Positions 27,301 through 36,213 of a stretch of DNA of 64,000 nucleotides are shown here, piece after piece. The number at the start of each line of letters is the position of its first letter. The first letter of the stretch is position 1. The notes beneath the pieces were generated by a model. It made no database searches and was not told where the DNA came from. It worked only from the letters and a program-made list of their open reading frames with translations. Where the stretch lies: assembly GCA_032907565.1 (NCBI GenBank), contig JAJJPK010000168.1:24094-88093 (forward strand). The letters are read 5' to 3'. The stretch comes from ZC4RG29 sp032907565. GTDB lineage: Bacteria > Bacteroidota > Bacteroidia > Cytophagales > Cyclobacteriaceae. The position numbers were made by a program, and so were the translations under genes.

Positions 27301-29085
27301 ATGACAGAAACGGAACGCGAGACAAAGAAAGGGAGGTTGGGTAAGGAGGGGATCAGCCAGCTGCTGGGTGTCTTCCGGTTTGCGTTACCGTATAAGTGGA
27401 TCTTCGCCGCAGGTCTCGTTGCGCTGATCCTTTCCAGCTTCACGTTGCTCTCATTCCCGTATTACGCGGGCCGGCTGCTCGACCTCGCGACGGGACAAAC
27501 AGACCCGCATTTCACGTCCCTCAATCAGGTGGCCGGCATCCTCGTGCTTGTATTGTTTGTTCTGGGAATATTTTCTTTTGTCAGGGTGTATACTTTTTCC
27601 ATCGTGAGCGAGCGCGCACTCTCAGACCTGCGCGCGTCACTGTTTGGCAAAATGATCGCGTTGCCGATGGAATTCTTTGACCGCCACCGTGCCGGTGAAC
27701 TTACGAGCCGGATCGCGTCAGACGTACAGTCGCTGCAGGAAACCTTCACTACGACGCTGGCCGAATTGCTGCGACAGATTATCACCCTGCTCGCGGGAGT
27801 CGGGCTGCTATTTTATCTCACGCCGCGGCTTACTGCGTTTATGCTTGCGACCTTCCCGGTGCTGGTGATTCTCGCCCTGGTGTTTGGAAGGTTTATCAGG
27901 AAGTTATCACGTAACACTCAAGATAAACTTGCAGCATCAAATGTTTTGGTGTCGGAAGCGCTTCAGGGGATCGGGGTGGTAAAGGCATTTACGAATGAGG
28001 CGTTGTTCCTACTGCGTTATCGCAAAGCACTTGGAGAAGTTGTAGCTGCTGCTATTCGTTCAGCGCGGTACAGGGGGTTGCTCATTTCCTTTGTCATCTT
28101 CGTTTTGTTCGGAGGCATCGTCGCTGTCGCCTGGTATGGCGCCACGTTAGTACAGTCTGGTGCTATGTCGGTGGGCGACCTGTTTTCGTTTGTCCTCTAT
28201 ACGACATTCGTCGGAGGTTCGATCGCCGGCCTTGGTGATATATATGCGCAATTACAGCGGGCCGTTGGTGCATCTGGAAGGTTGCTCGAACTCCTGGGGA
28301 AAGACGATGAGTGGGGCCGCGACCGACGGAAGGAGGAGAAGATCCGTTTTCTCGGAAAGGTTGAATTTGACGATGTATCGTTCATCTACCCGACCCGCCC
28401 TGGCGTTGTGGTTACCAACGGGATGAGCTTCTCCATTCATGCGGGCGAAACGGTCGCGCTTGTCGGATCGAGCGGAGCAGGAAAATCGACGCTGATCAGC
28501 CTGCTCCTTCGTTTCTACAGTCCGACAGAAGGCACCATCAGAGTAGATGGACAACCGGTGGAATCTTATGATCTGTCGGTGTACCGCGAAAACATAGGTA
28601 TTGTGCCGCAGGAGGTCATGCTGTTTGGGGGCACGATTTACGAGAATATAGCGTTCGGTAAACCGGGGGCCACGCGTGAAGAAGTAGTGGCGGCGGCCCG
28701 CCAGGCTAATGCGCTGGACTTTATTGAAGGGTTTCCCGACCGGTTCGACACCGTGGTTGGCGACCGAGGTATTACGCTGTCCGGTGGACAACGGCAACGA
28801 ATTGCTATCGCGCGTGCTATTCTGAAAGACCCGTCCATACTGGTGCTCGATGAAGCGACGAGTTCACTTGATGCGGAGTCGGAGTACCTGATACAGCAGG
28901 CCCTGGAAAAGCTTATGGAAGGAAGGACGACCATTGTCATCGCGCACCGGTTGAGTACCATTCGTAAAGCCGATCGCATCCTGGTGATCGACGACGGGAA
29001 ACTCGTAGAAGCCGGATCGCACCAAGAGCTGGCGACCCGGGACCAGGGCATTTATCAAAATTTGTTGAGACTTCAGTTGCAATAG
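27301..29085 (+). CDS. MsbA-like ABC exporter, fused permease and ATPase
   Basis: A 594-residue half-transporter that should dimerise. Six membrane helices span residues ~30-310, and the ATPase follows with Walker A GSSGAGKST near 397, Q-loop IGIVPQEVMLF, signature LSGGQRQRIAIARAIL, Walker B ILVLDEATSSLD and the H-loop IVIAHRLST. The overall type matches lipid or drug exporters (MsbA, LmrA). Substrate unknown. The Fur-type repressor gene begins 14 bases after the stop. Confidence 0.93.
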   Translation: MTETERETKKGRLGKEGISQLLGVFRFALPYKWIFAAGLVALILSSFTLLSFPYYAGRLLDLATGQTDPHFTSLNQVAGILVLVLFVLGIFSFVRVYTFSIVSERALSDLRASLFGKMIALPMEFFDRHRAGELTSRIASDVQSLQETFTTTLAELLRQIITLLAGVGLLFYLTPRLTAFMLATFPVLVILALVFGRFIRKLSRNTQDKLAASNVLVSEALQGIGVVKAFTNEALFLLRYRKALGEVVAAAIRSARYRGLLISFVIFVLFGGIVAVAWYGATLVQSGAMSVGDLFSFVLYTTFVGGSIAGLGDIYAQLQRAVGASGRLLELLGKDDEWGRDRRKEEKIRFLGKVEFDDVSFIYPTRPGVVVTNGMSFSIHAGETVALVGSSGAGKSTLISLLLRFYSPTEGTIRVDGQPVESYDLSVYRENIGIVPQEVMLFGGTIYENIAFGKPGATREEVVAAARQANALDFIEGFPDRFDTVVGDRGITLSGGQRQRIAIARAILKDPSILVLDEATSSLDAESEYLIQQALEKLMEGRTTIVIAHRLSTIRKADRILVIDDGKLVEAGSHQELATRDQGIYQNLLRLQLQ

Positions 29086-29099
29086 CATAACTTAAGAAA

Positions 29100-29525
29100 A
29101 TGGATTCCCTGGCTGCGAACAACCTGCTTAAAACATATAAGCTGCGGTCAACGCCCAATCGGCAGACGATCCTTCACCTTTTTCTAAAGAAGGATCATGC
29201 CCTCTCGCATGCCGACATTGAAAGTGAGATTGCGGATTCATTGGACCGAGTTACGGTGTACCGTACGCTCAAAACCTTTTTGAATCGCGGGCTCATACAC
29301 AAGGTACTAGACGACGCCGGCGGATTGAAGTATGCGCTGTGTACCAGCGACTGCTCCGTCGCCGAGCACCACCATAACCACCTTCATTTCAAGTGTGTGC
29401 GGTGTGGCCAAACGAACTGCCTGGATGTAGAAGTCCCCGAGATACGGCTGCCCCGGGACTACAGTGTGGAGGAGATCAACGTGCTCGTCCAAGGTGTGTG
29501 TTCGGCATGCGGAACAGCCCGCTAG
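29100..29525 (+). CDS. Fur-family repressor, Zur-like
   Basis: 141 residues. A winged-helix DNA-binding half with DRVTVYRTLKTF (recognition helix near residues 49-60) is followed by a metal half with HHHNHLHF and two CxxC pairs, C99/C102 and C134/C137, that usually bind structural zinc. The segment CVRCGQTNCLD with Cys instead of acidic residues is more Zur-like than Fur-like; this is inference. It could regulate the neighbouring TerC gene or the metal-type TonB receptor at 41954, which has a 7-1-7 palindrome. Confidence 0.87.
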   Translation: MDSLAANNLLKTYKLRSTPNRQTILHLFLKKDHALSHADIESEIADSLDRVTVYRTLKTFLNRGLIHKVLDDAGGLKYALCTSDCSVAEHHHNHLHFKCVRCGQTNCLDVEVPEIRLPRDYSVEEINVLVQGVCSACGTAR

Positions 29526-29563
29526 GACCAAAGTTTTCTGTTCAGAGATTTGAATAATATTTG

Positions 29564-29571
29564 TACTTTTG
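29564..29571 (+). promoter_or_regulatory. candidate -7 box of the TerC gene
   Basis: TACTTTTG fits TAnnTTTG, 72 bases upstream of the TTG start. TTTG at 29549-29552 lies only 11 bases away. The leader carries two T tracts. I looked for a yybP-ykoY manganese riboswitch and do not see one. Confidence 0.3.
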
Positions 29572-29643
29572 TGAGTTTGGGAAGCGGTATTTTGACTTTT
29601 TTTATTTTTTTGAAGCGGCACCACAACTGAGGAACTAGCGCCA

Positions 29644-30630
29644 TTGCAACCCACTCTCAACATAAGTCTGTTCACTTTTTTTAACAGCGAGCGTGAGACC
29701 GTACTCTTTGCCGTCTTTTCGGTAACCATCGTTTTGTTCCTGGTTCTCGACCTGGGAATCTTCAATCGTGCAGCACACAAGATATCCACACGTTCAGCCC
29801 TGTACCAGTCCATTTTCTGGGTGGTCGTCTCGACTCTTTTTGGGTGGTTGGTGTACATCTATGACGAGGGCGGAGCCACTGCGGCGGTGGAGTACTTTTC
29901 GGCCTACCTCACCGAAAAGGCGCTGTCCATTGACAATATTTTTGTCATACTACTGATCCTGAAATACTTTCAGGTTGACGAGGAATACTATCACAAGGTA
30001 CTGTTTTGGGGTATTATCGGGGCCATCGTATTCAGGGGGGTCTTCATTTTCGTCAGTGCGTACCTGATCCATCGCCTTGAATGGATCCTCTATGTGTTTG
30101 GCGTATTCCTAATCTATTCCGGAATACGCATTTACTTCGAGGACGGCGACGAAAAGATCGAACCCGAAAAGAATCCTATCATGCGGTTCTGCCGGAAATA
30201 CCTGCCGCTGACGACCGGCGACCACCAGGGGAAATTTATCGTCCGGAAACACAACCGGCTCATGTTCACGCCGCTGTTTCTGGTGATCGTGCTGATTGAA
30301 ACAACGGACATCATATTCGCCGTCGACTCCATCCCCGCTGCCTTCGTTATTAACCCGGCCGCCTTTGTGATCTACACGTCGAATATTTTTGCGGTGATGG
30401 GCTTGCGCGCCATGTTTTTCCTGCTTGCCGGCATCATCGACAGGTTCTATCTCCTTCAGAAGGGACTGTCAATCATCCTGTTCTTTATCGGCGCAAAGAT
30501 GATGCTCGAGATTGTAAACATTCACGTCAACGTGTATGTATCCTTTTCCGTGATCATTGCGACCCTTACCCTCTCCATCGTCTTCTCTATTCTTGTACCG
30601 CGCAAGAGCAATCCGATTGACGATCAGTAA
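29644..30630 (+). CDS. TerC/Alx-family integral membrane protein
   Basis: 328 residues with about nine hydrophobic segments and the TerC signature pair: EYFSAYLTEKALSIDNIFV near residue 80 and VLIETTDIIFAVDSIPAAF near 215, whose acidic residues are thought to bind metal. Alx/TerC members export manganese or support metal loading of secreted proteins. The start is TTG at 29644, preceded by GAGGAACT as a ribosome-binding-like segment. Adjacent to the Fur-family gene. Confidence 0.92.
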   Translation: MQPTLNISLFTFFNSERETVLFAVFSVTIVLFLVLDLGIFNRAAHKISTRSALYQSIFWVVVSTLFGWLVYIYDEGGATAAVEYFSAYLTEKALSIDNIFVILLILKYFQVDEEYYHKVLFWGIIGAIVFRGVFIFVSAYLIHRLEWILYVFGVFLIYSGIRIYFEDGDEKIEPEKNPIMRFCRKYLPLTTGDHQGKFIVRKHNRLMFTPLFLVIVLIETTDIIFAVDSIPAAFVINPAAFVIYTSNIFAVMGLRAMFFLLAGIIDRFYLLQKGLSIILFFIGAKMMLEIVNIHVNVYVSFSVIIATLTLSIVFSILVPRKSNPIDDQ

Positions 30631-30818
30631 CAGGTGCATTCATCTGGCGTAATTAATTTAGAGCGCTACGGGTGACCACGGGATAGTCCTGGCATGTGTC
30701 GTGGACTACCATTGTGACATCAGCTCTATTTACGAACGTCGAATACGAGGGCACCAATGTTGTAGAAAACACCAATTGTTCAACGGTTGCCAGCGAGTGG
30801 AGCGGCATTATCTCCATC

Positions 30819-32078
30819 TCAACTAACACCTTCAGCAAAAAGGTTCTTGGGGAGTATCTTTAACAGAATCGGCAGCGTCAAAAACCGCTGTGGCAGCGAC
30901 ACGATCACGAACGTCGGTATCGTCCGCAATACCTTGATGAGTTCCGTGCGCATGCGTTCTTTTTCGGAGGCGCTAAGCTCACTGGAGCGCACCTTCTTAA
31001 TGAGGTTCATTACTTCCCTGCTCGACTCCAGCTCCTTGAGGATTCGTCCGCGGTTCTTTTCGGCGAGGGTGGATACGCGATTGATGAACTGCTCGCTGAC
31101 GTGCTGAAAGTCCGTCTTGCTCTGCAGCCCTGCCAACTGGTCCCAATGTTCGAGGACAAATCCTTCCACCGCGATCATACTGTTCTCGAGGTCCTCATCG
31201 GAGAAGTTGAGGTACTTGCAGAAGGAACGCAAGAAAGCGAGTTCTTCGTCTTCCATCTTCCGGTCGGCCCAAAGGGTCAGCATGGCGATCTCCAGGAAAA
31301 ACTTTTTAAGTATCCAGGAATTTTCAGCCGGGAGGTTCATCTCCTCCACAAGGATTCCCTTATCGAAAATCCGCTGTGCCTCTTTTCGTTTGTCTGCCGG
31401 AAGGTCGGTACCCGAAAGGAACAGATCGAACAATCGTTTCTCTTCAAAGGCTACTTCCTTATTCGCATGGGCCGCTGCAGCGATGACTTTCACGATCGAA
31501 AACCGGAGCTCGTCGCGCTCATAGCGAAAGAAGTCGGCCACGATGCGGTCTGCATTGGTGTGGATCCACTGACCGAAAATGTATATGTCGAGGAAAAGCA
31601 GGCTGTTGTGAAAAAAGTAGGCCCAGAAATTTCCTTCCAGGTCGCTCGTCAACTCAATGCGCTTTTCCAGGATCTTTTCCGCCAGCTCCATCGGCGTCTT
31701 ACGACGTCCAAACAGGGTGGTCGCGGGAGTCGCCATCTCCGGGAAAATGTTGTTGTAGAAGTTGCCGATGTTTTCAACGGCTTTCATGACAACGTTCGAA
31801 AGCTCATCAGGGCTGTTGACCGGTGTATCGTTGAAGACGAGGGAACTGCTTACGAGACTCTCTGCCAGGAGAATTTTCATCTTGTCCTTCTCGTTCCAGT
31901 TTTCCATGCCGGGGAACTCGACGTCGCCGACCGTCTGTCCATACATGAGACCGGTGGGTTGTATTACCCGGTAGAGCGAATGCTCAGGATGAGAGCCTCT
32001 CGTCCGGGCAAGATCTTTCAGAAGATCCTTTCGGAGTTCGAGATAATTCTTAAGCCAGCCTTTTCCCTGCGGTTTCAT
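30819..32078 (-). CDS. LETM1-like protein with TerB-like domain
   Basis: 419 residues. The middle (about 190-300) has TerB-type helices, for example IVKVIAAAAHANKEVAFEEKRL and LTLWADRKMEDEELAFLRSF, which recall tellurite-resistance TerB repeats. The last ~75 residues carry a LETM1-type membrane segment, TFVIVSLPQRFLTLPILLKI followed by LPKNLF, as in mitochondrial LETM1 ion-exchange proteins. Bacteroidota homologues are annotated as LETM1-related biofilm-associated proteins, from memory. Role in this organism unknown. It follows purE on the same strand with 54 bases between. Confidence 0.75.
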   Translation of the reverse strand: MKPQGKGWLKNYLELRKDLLKDLARTRGSHPEHSLYRVIQPTGLMYGQTVGDVEFPGMENWNEKDKMKILLAESLVSSSLVFNDTPVNSPDELSNVVMKAVENIGNFYNNIFPEMATPATTLFGRRKTPMELAEKILEKRIELTSDLEGNFWAYFFHNSLLFLDIYIFGQWIHTNADRIVADFFRYERDELRFSIVKVIAAAAHANKEVAFEEKRLFDLFLSGTDLPADKRKEAQRIFDKGILVEEMNLPAENSWILKKFFLEIAMLTLWADRKMEDEELAFLRSFCKYLNFSDEDLENSMIAVEGFVLEHWDQLAGLQSKTDFQHVSEQFINRVSTLAEKNRGRILKELESSREVMNLIKKVRSSELSASEKERMRTELIKVLRTIPTFVIVSLPQRFLTLPILLKILPKNLFAEGVS

Positions 32079-32132
32079 CAGCGTTTCCTATCTAGTGCGA
32101 CAGACTCAATATACTCTCGTTATTCACGTCCT

Positions 32133-32654
32133 TCATGACGTACTTCCTTTTTCCTGCCATCCGTGGGCCTCTATCTTCCGGGCAGCAGCTTCGACCTTAG
32201 TCTTCAAAGATTTCTTGTATTTGTCAAGTTTTCGGGCAACCTCACGGTCGCTTGTGCCAATGATCTGTGCAGCAAGAATGCCGGCGTTGCGTGCGCCGTT
32301 GAGCGCGACGGTGGCCACCGGAACACCGGCCGGCATCTGAAGGATCGACAGAATCGAGTCCCAACCATCTATAGAGTTCGAAGACTTTACAGGCACGCCG
32401 ATTACGGGTAGTGTTGTGATAGCCGCAACCATGCCTGGAAGATGAGCGGCACCGCCAGCGCCGGCAATGATGACCTTTAGTCCGCGGCCGCGTGCCTCGC
32501 TCGCGTATTCCATCATTCGCATGGGTGTGCGGTGCGCCGAGACAATGGTGAGCTCGAATGTCACACCAAGCTCCGTTAGCATTTCTGCCGCTTCGTTCAT
32601 CACGGAAAGATCAGATTGGCTTCCCATGATAATACCGACCTGTGGTTTGGCCAT
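32133..32654 (-). CDS. purE: N5-carboxyaminoimidazole ribonucleotide mutase
   Basis: Class I PurE, converting N5-CAIR to CAIR in purine synthesis. 173 residues with VGIIMGSQSDLSVM at the N-terminus, SAHRTPMRM near residue 40, GAGGAAHLPGMVA and the C-terminal LNGARNAGILAAQIIG. It lies one base after purK, whose product is its substrate, so they form a two-gene unit. Confidence 0.97.
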   Translation of the reverse strand: MAKPQVGIIMGSQSDLSVMNEAAEMLTELGVTFELTIVSAHRTPMRMMEYASEARGRGLKVIIAGAGGAAHLPGMVAAITTLPVIGVPVKSSNSIDGWDSILSILQMPAGVPVATVALNGARNAGILAAQIIGTSDREVARKLDKYKKSLKTKVEAAARKIEAHGWQEKGSTS

Positions 32655-32655
32655 A

Positions 32656-33795
32656 TCAGGCTATAACTTTAAGTTTCTGTTTTACAAAGTTGACTTTTTC
32701 AAACAATCGCGCCTCATCGCTATCCACAATTGTCACGTGTCCCATCTTGCGGAACGGCTTGGTGAGCCGTTTGCCGTACAGGTGAATATGCGCCCCCGGC
32801 AACGCCAGGACCTCTTCAAAACCCACATACCGGGCAGGACCGCTATGCCCCGGTTCGCCCAACAGATTCACCATAGCACTTGGGCTAATCACCGATGTGT
32901 CGCCTGCTGGCAGGTTGAGAATAGCCCGAAGAAGCTGTTCGTACTGCGATGTCACATTGGCCTCGATGGTGTGATGCCCGCTGTTGTGCGGACGCGGTGC
33001 AATTTCATTGACCAGAACATCTCCTTCTCGCGTAACGAACATTTCCACCGCAAGCAATCCCACGATGTCCAACTCGCGGGCAACCTTTCGGGCGATGGTG
33101 TCGGCCTTCTCTTGCAGCTCGGCTGTCAGCCGGGCAGGTGAGAACAGAAACTCGACGAGATTCTGCTCTGCATGAAAAGCCATCTCCACGGGGGGATAGG
33201 ACACCGTTTCACCTGCAGGGTTGCGCGCCACAATCACCGAGATTTCACGGGTAAAGTCAACGAGTTTCTCGAGCACGCCTGGAGCGTCGAAGCTCTTGTG
33301 CAGGTCATCCCTGCCGCGGAGGACTTGCACCCCCCGTCCGTCATATCCCGCCCGGCCGAGTTTGTGCACCGCTGGCAGGAACTCCGCGTTTGACATGACG
33401 TGTTCGCGGTCGTCCGTGAGAATGAAGTCAGCGGTTGGTATGCCACGGTCACGGAAGAATTGTTTCTGCGTTCGCTTGTCCTGAATTAAAGCGATGATAT
33501 CGGGCTGAGGATATACCTTCTTGCCGGAGCGGGCAAGTGACTTCAGTGCATCCGTATTTACGTTCTCAATCTCGATAGTGATCAGGTCACAGGCTGCGCC
33601 GAAAGCAATCACCGTATCGTAGTCTGTAATGGAGCCGCAATGAAAGTCACTTATTCCGGCGCACGGCGCATGCGGATCCGGGTCAAGCACGGACAACGTG
33701 ATGTTGAAGTCGACGGCCGACTGTATGAGCATCCGTCCCAACTGCCCTCCTCCAAGTACACCGATCTTCAGGTTATGTTCAAATACGTTGCTCAA
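32656..33795 (-). CDS. purK: 5-(carboxyamino)imidazole ribonucleotide synthase
   Basis: ATP-grasp enzyme making N5-CAIR from AIR, ATP and bicarbonate. 379 residues: N-terminal KIGVLGGGQLGRMLIQSA, the ITIEIENVNTDAL segment, GYDGRGVQVLRG in the ATP-grasp region, and the C-terminal NEIAPRPHNSGHHTIEAN. Directly followed by purE. Start at the ATG at 33795. Confidence 0.97.
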   Translation of the reverse strand: MSNVFEHNLKIGVLGGGQLGRMLIQSAVDFNITLSVLDPDPHAPCAGISDFHCGSITDYDTVIAFGAACDLITIEIENVNTDALKSLARSGKKVYPQPDIIALIQDKRTQKQFFRDRGIPTADFILTDDREHVMSNAEFLPAVHKLGRAGYDGRGVQVLRGRDDLHKSFDAPGVLEKLVDFTREISVIVARNPAGETVSYPPVEMAFHAEQNLVEFLFSPARLTAELQEKADTIARKVARELDIVGLLAVEMFVTREGDVLVNEIAPRPHNSGHHTIEANVTSQYEQLLRAILNLPAGDTSVISPSAMVNLLGEPGHSGPARYVGFEEVLALPGAHIHLYGKRLTKPFRKMGHVTIVDSDEARLFEKVNFVKQKLKVIA

Positions 33796-33856
33796 GAATG
33801 AGAATTAGACCGAAATTTAACCAGCCCGGGTGAAAGTGTCTACGAAAACCAGGACT

Positions 33857-35767
33857 TTAACCTGGGTTAACCGGCGGCATGAGTGTTACAGACAAAATGC
33901 TATCGCCCACCTCGAGTCGGTGCACGTTTTCGATACCCTCTAGCACTGTGGCGAAGATCGTATACCGCCCGTCCAGGTGCGGCGTGGGAGAATGGGTTAT
34001 AAACCATTGGGTGCTCTCCGTATCCTTGCCTGCAGACGCAAGCCCTACCGACCCGGTGGCGTACGGTATTCCGCCGAATTCGGAGCGTATAGAGTAGTCA
34101 GCGCTTCTCTACCCGGCGCCGCGGTTACAACCGCCCTGAACTACAAAATTTGAAACGACCCGATGGAAAGCCTTCCCATTATAGTATCCATCTTGTACCA
34201 GGCGCACAAAGTTGGCGACAGAACCCGGCGCAACATCAACATGCAGTTGGAATATCATCTCCCCTTTAGTCGTGGTGACGACAGCCCTCTGATGCGAAGG
34301 AATCCGACGGACAAGGCCCCAGTCAATCGGGTGATTAAATGGCCTGTCAATCTCACGGGGATCGCGATCTTCAAAAAAGGCGATCGCCCGTTCTAATGGC
34401 ACGTACGATTCATAATCGCGCGGAAGCGAAAACTTGTCGCGTGCTGCATACAGGAACGACAAGTCCGTGACAACATCCCGAAAATTGAGTTCTTCGTCAG
34501 CCAGCGCATTCGTGAACAATCCGATTACTGCCAGGTCACCCTGGGCGATGCCGCGGGCGTACAAATCGAGAAACATTTTGCGGTCTTCGATCCGCTGCGA
34601 AAGCTCTTCATTTAACGCGACAATAACCTGTGCCGCAGCAGTACGGATGGCAGCGATCTCTGTCGTAAACAGTACATCTGATACGAAGTCTAAAGCCTCG
34701 CGTCCATCCAGCGCCATCAGCAATGCGGCTTTTTGGTAGGGGTTCGACGCGGCGTTGTAGAGCGCCACAATTTCAGCGTTAAGCTGGGGATCGCCAGAGA
34801 GATTCGCCGCCTGGAACAACAGGGCCTGTATGCGCCAATGTGTAGCAGACCGGGCAGCGGCTACGAGTTCTTCGCTGTCACTTGGGTCAGCGACTTTGCC
34901 AATAGTGCCCGCAGCCGCGACGCCCACTTGCAGTACAGGATCATTGCAGGCACGAAGTAGCGTAGCGCGTGTACTATTAAATGGGAATGATTCCAGCGCG
35001 TTCACTGCATTCACACGAACCCGATAGTCGCTGTCATTGACAGTGGCGTGCGACAGTACTTCCATCGACTGTTTGGAAGGGATCTTACGGAGTGCCCATG
35101 CGCTAGCCATGCGCACTTCGGCGTCAGGGTCATTCCTCAGCGCGTAGCTCAACGCCTCAAAGGCATCGTCTATTGCAAGCGTCTTGGAACGCGCAAAAAA
35201 ATGTGCGGCGCCCAATCGACTCAACTGATCATACTTCGTGTCCAGATATTGTGCGACCGTCGTGTTGATTCGTTTTGGTGTTTCATAACGCAGGCCCAAG
35301 CGGTAATACATCCAGGGTATTCCTGCGGAATGAAAGTCCATTTCCGGAATGTCGTTTACGCCCGCCGTCTTGCCGATGGCCTCAAGGAGGAAATACTGGG
35401 CAATGCTGTCGCGTTCTTCCGGAAGGGCTCGCAGGAGGAAGTCCGCTGCTTTCGTGCCCCCGGTTTGCCCGAGCGCGAAGGCGGCTGCCCTGCGTACCTC
35501 GTCAGTCGCATCGTGGAGGAGATTGCCGAGGCGTTCGGTGGTCAATGTATCCTGTATCGAGGCAAAGGCCATTGCGGCGCGTGCGCGATAGGCTCCGTTG
35601 TCGTGGGCGAGATAGTTGTAGAGACTGTCGCTGAGGCGACGGTCCTGGTAGTCGGCAATGCGTACGATAACCTCATCGCCAAATGAATTGACTGGCAACG
35701 TTGTCCGGTAGCAGCCAATCAGTGTACTGAAGATGAGGAGAAGCAATACAACCTTACGGCTCGACAA
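33857..35767 (-). pseudogene. HEAT-repeat lipoprotein with cyclophilin domain, interrupted by in-frame TAG
   Basis: From a TTG at 35767 the product begins with a lipoprotein signal (KVVLLLLIFSTLIGC), then HEAT-like helical repeats (for example RAAAFALGQTGG and RMASAWALRKIPS) to about residue 440, then a cyclophilin-type peptidyl-prolyl isomerase domain near residue 507. Translation hits TAG at 34111-34109, just after VVQGGCNRGAG. The same frame then continues for 83 codons with clear cyclophilin sequence (SIRSEFGGIPYATGS, TQWFITHSPTPHLDGRYTIF) to a TAA at 33859-33857. An ATG at 35800 is an alternative start. TAG is an ordinary stop elsewhere in the window, so this looks like damage or a sequence error. 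Confidence 0.85.
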
Positions 35768-35768
35768 A

Positions 35769-36149
35769 TCAGAAGTAGTTAGGCGTAGACTTCGCTGCAT
35801 TGACCACTTCGTCGAATTCGATGCCCGCAGATTCAATGGAGTAGAGAAGAAGTTTGATCTCCTTCTGATGAACACGGCCATCGACTTCCGACATTTTATA
35901 CAAGGTTACAAAGATGCTGAGCTTCTCGTCGCGCGTGCATTCGTTGATGAAGCTGATACCCCTGTTGTATAGTTCGCGTTCGCGCAAGATTCTCACATCG
36001 TTCTCGAATTCGAAGTACAGGGGATCCGGAATCTTCTCGTGGTCGCGGACTTTTTTCAGCGCAACAAGCTCGGTTTCGTTGATATCGCCATCGACACCCA
36101 TCAGGAGGTGTATCAAATACAGTAATCCGGCGTGATAGGCTTGGTCCAT
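35769..36149 (-). CDS. TerB-like helical protein
   Basis: 126 residues, all helical: GLLYLIHLLMGVDGDINETE and LYKMSEVDGRVHQKEIKLLL match the two-fold TerB/calcium-binding-like repeat (DGD and DGR turns). A short cytoplasmic protein with unknown function. Its TGA stop touches the TTG start of the HEAT-cyclophilin gene (TGATTTG). I chose the ATG at 36149; an in-frame ATG at 36173 adds eight residues overlapping promoter-like sequence. Confidence 0.78.
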   Translation of the reverse strand: MDQAYHAGLLYLIHLLMGVDGDINETELVALKKVRDHEKIPDPLYFEFENDVRILRERELYNRGISFINECTRDEKLSIFVTLYKMSEVDGRVHQKEIKLLLYSIESAGIEFDEVVNAAKSTPNYF

Positions 36150-36213
36150 GTATCGAAAGATAGTGCAAACCAATATTTTTTGAAATGGCGACTGCCCGGA
36201 CGCTGGAAATAGG

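Noticed and set aside
29526..29643. Possible yybP-ykoY manganese riboswitch before the TerC gene
   Set aside because: The 118-base leader is T-rich and lacks the conserved paired loops I would expect of that riboswitch.
30653..30838. Minus-strand 61-codon ORF overlapping the LETM1-like gene end
   Set aside because: It overlaps a clear gene's 3' end by 20 bases, has no recognisable domain or start signal, and may be chance; no homologous feature visible.
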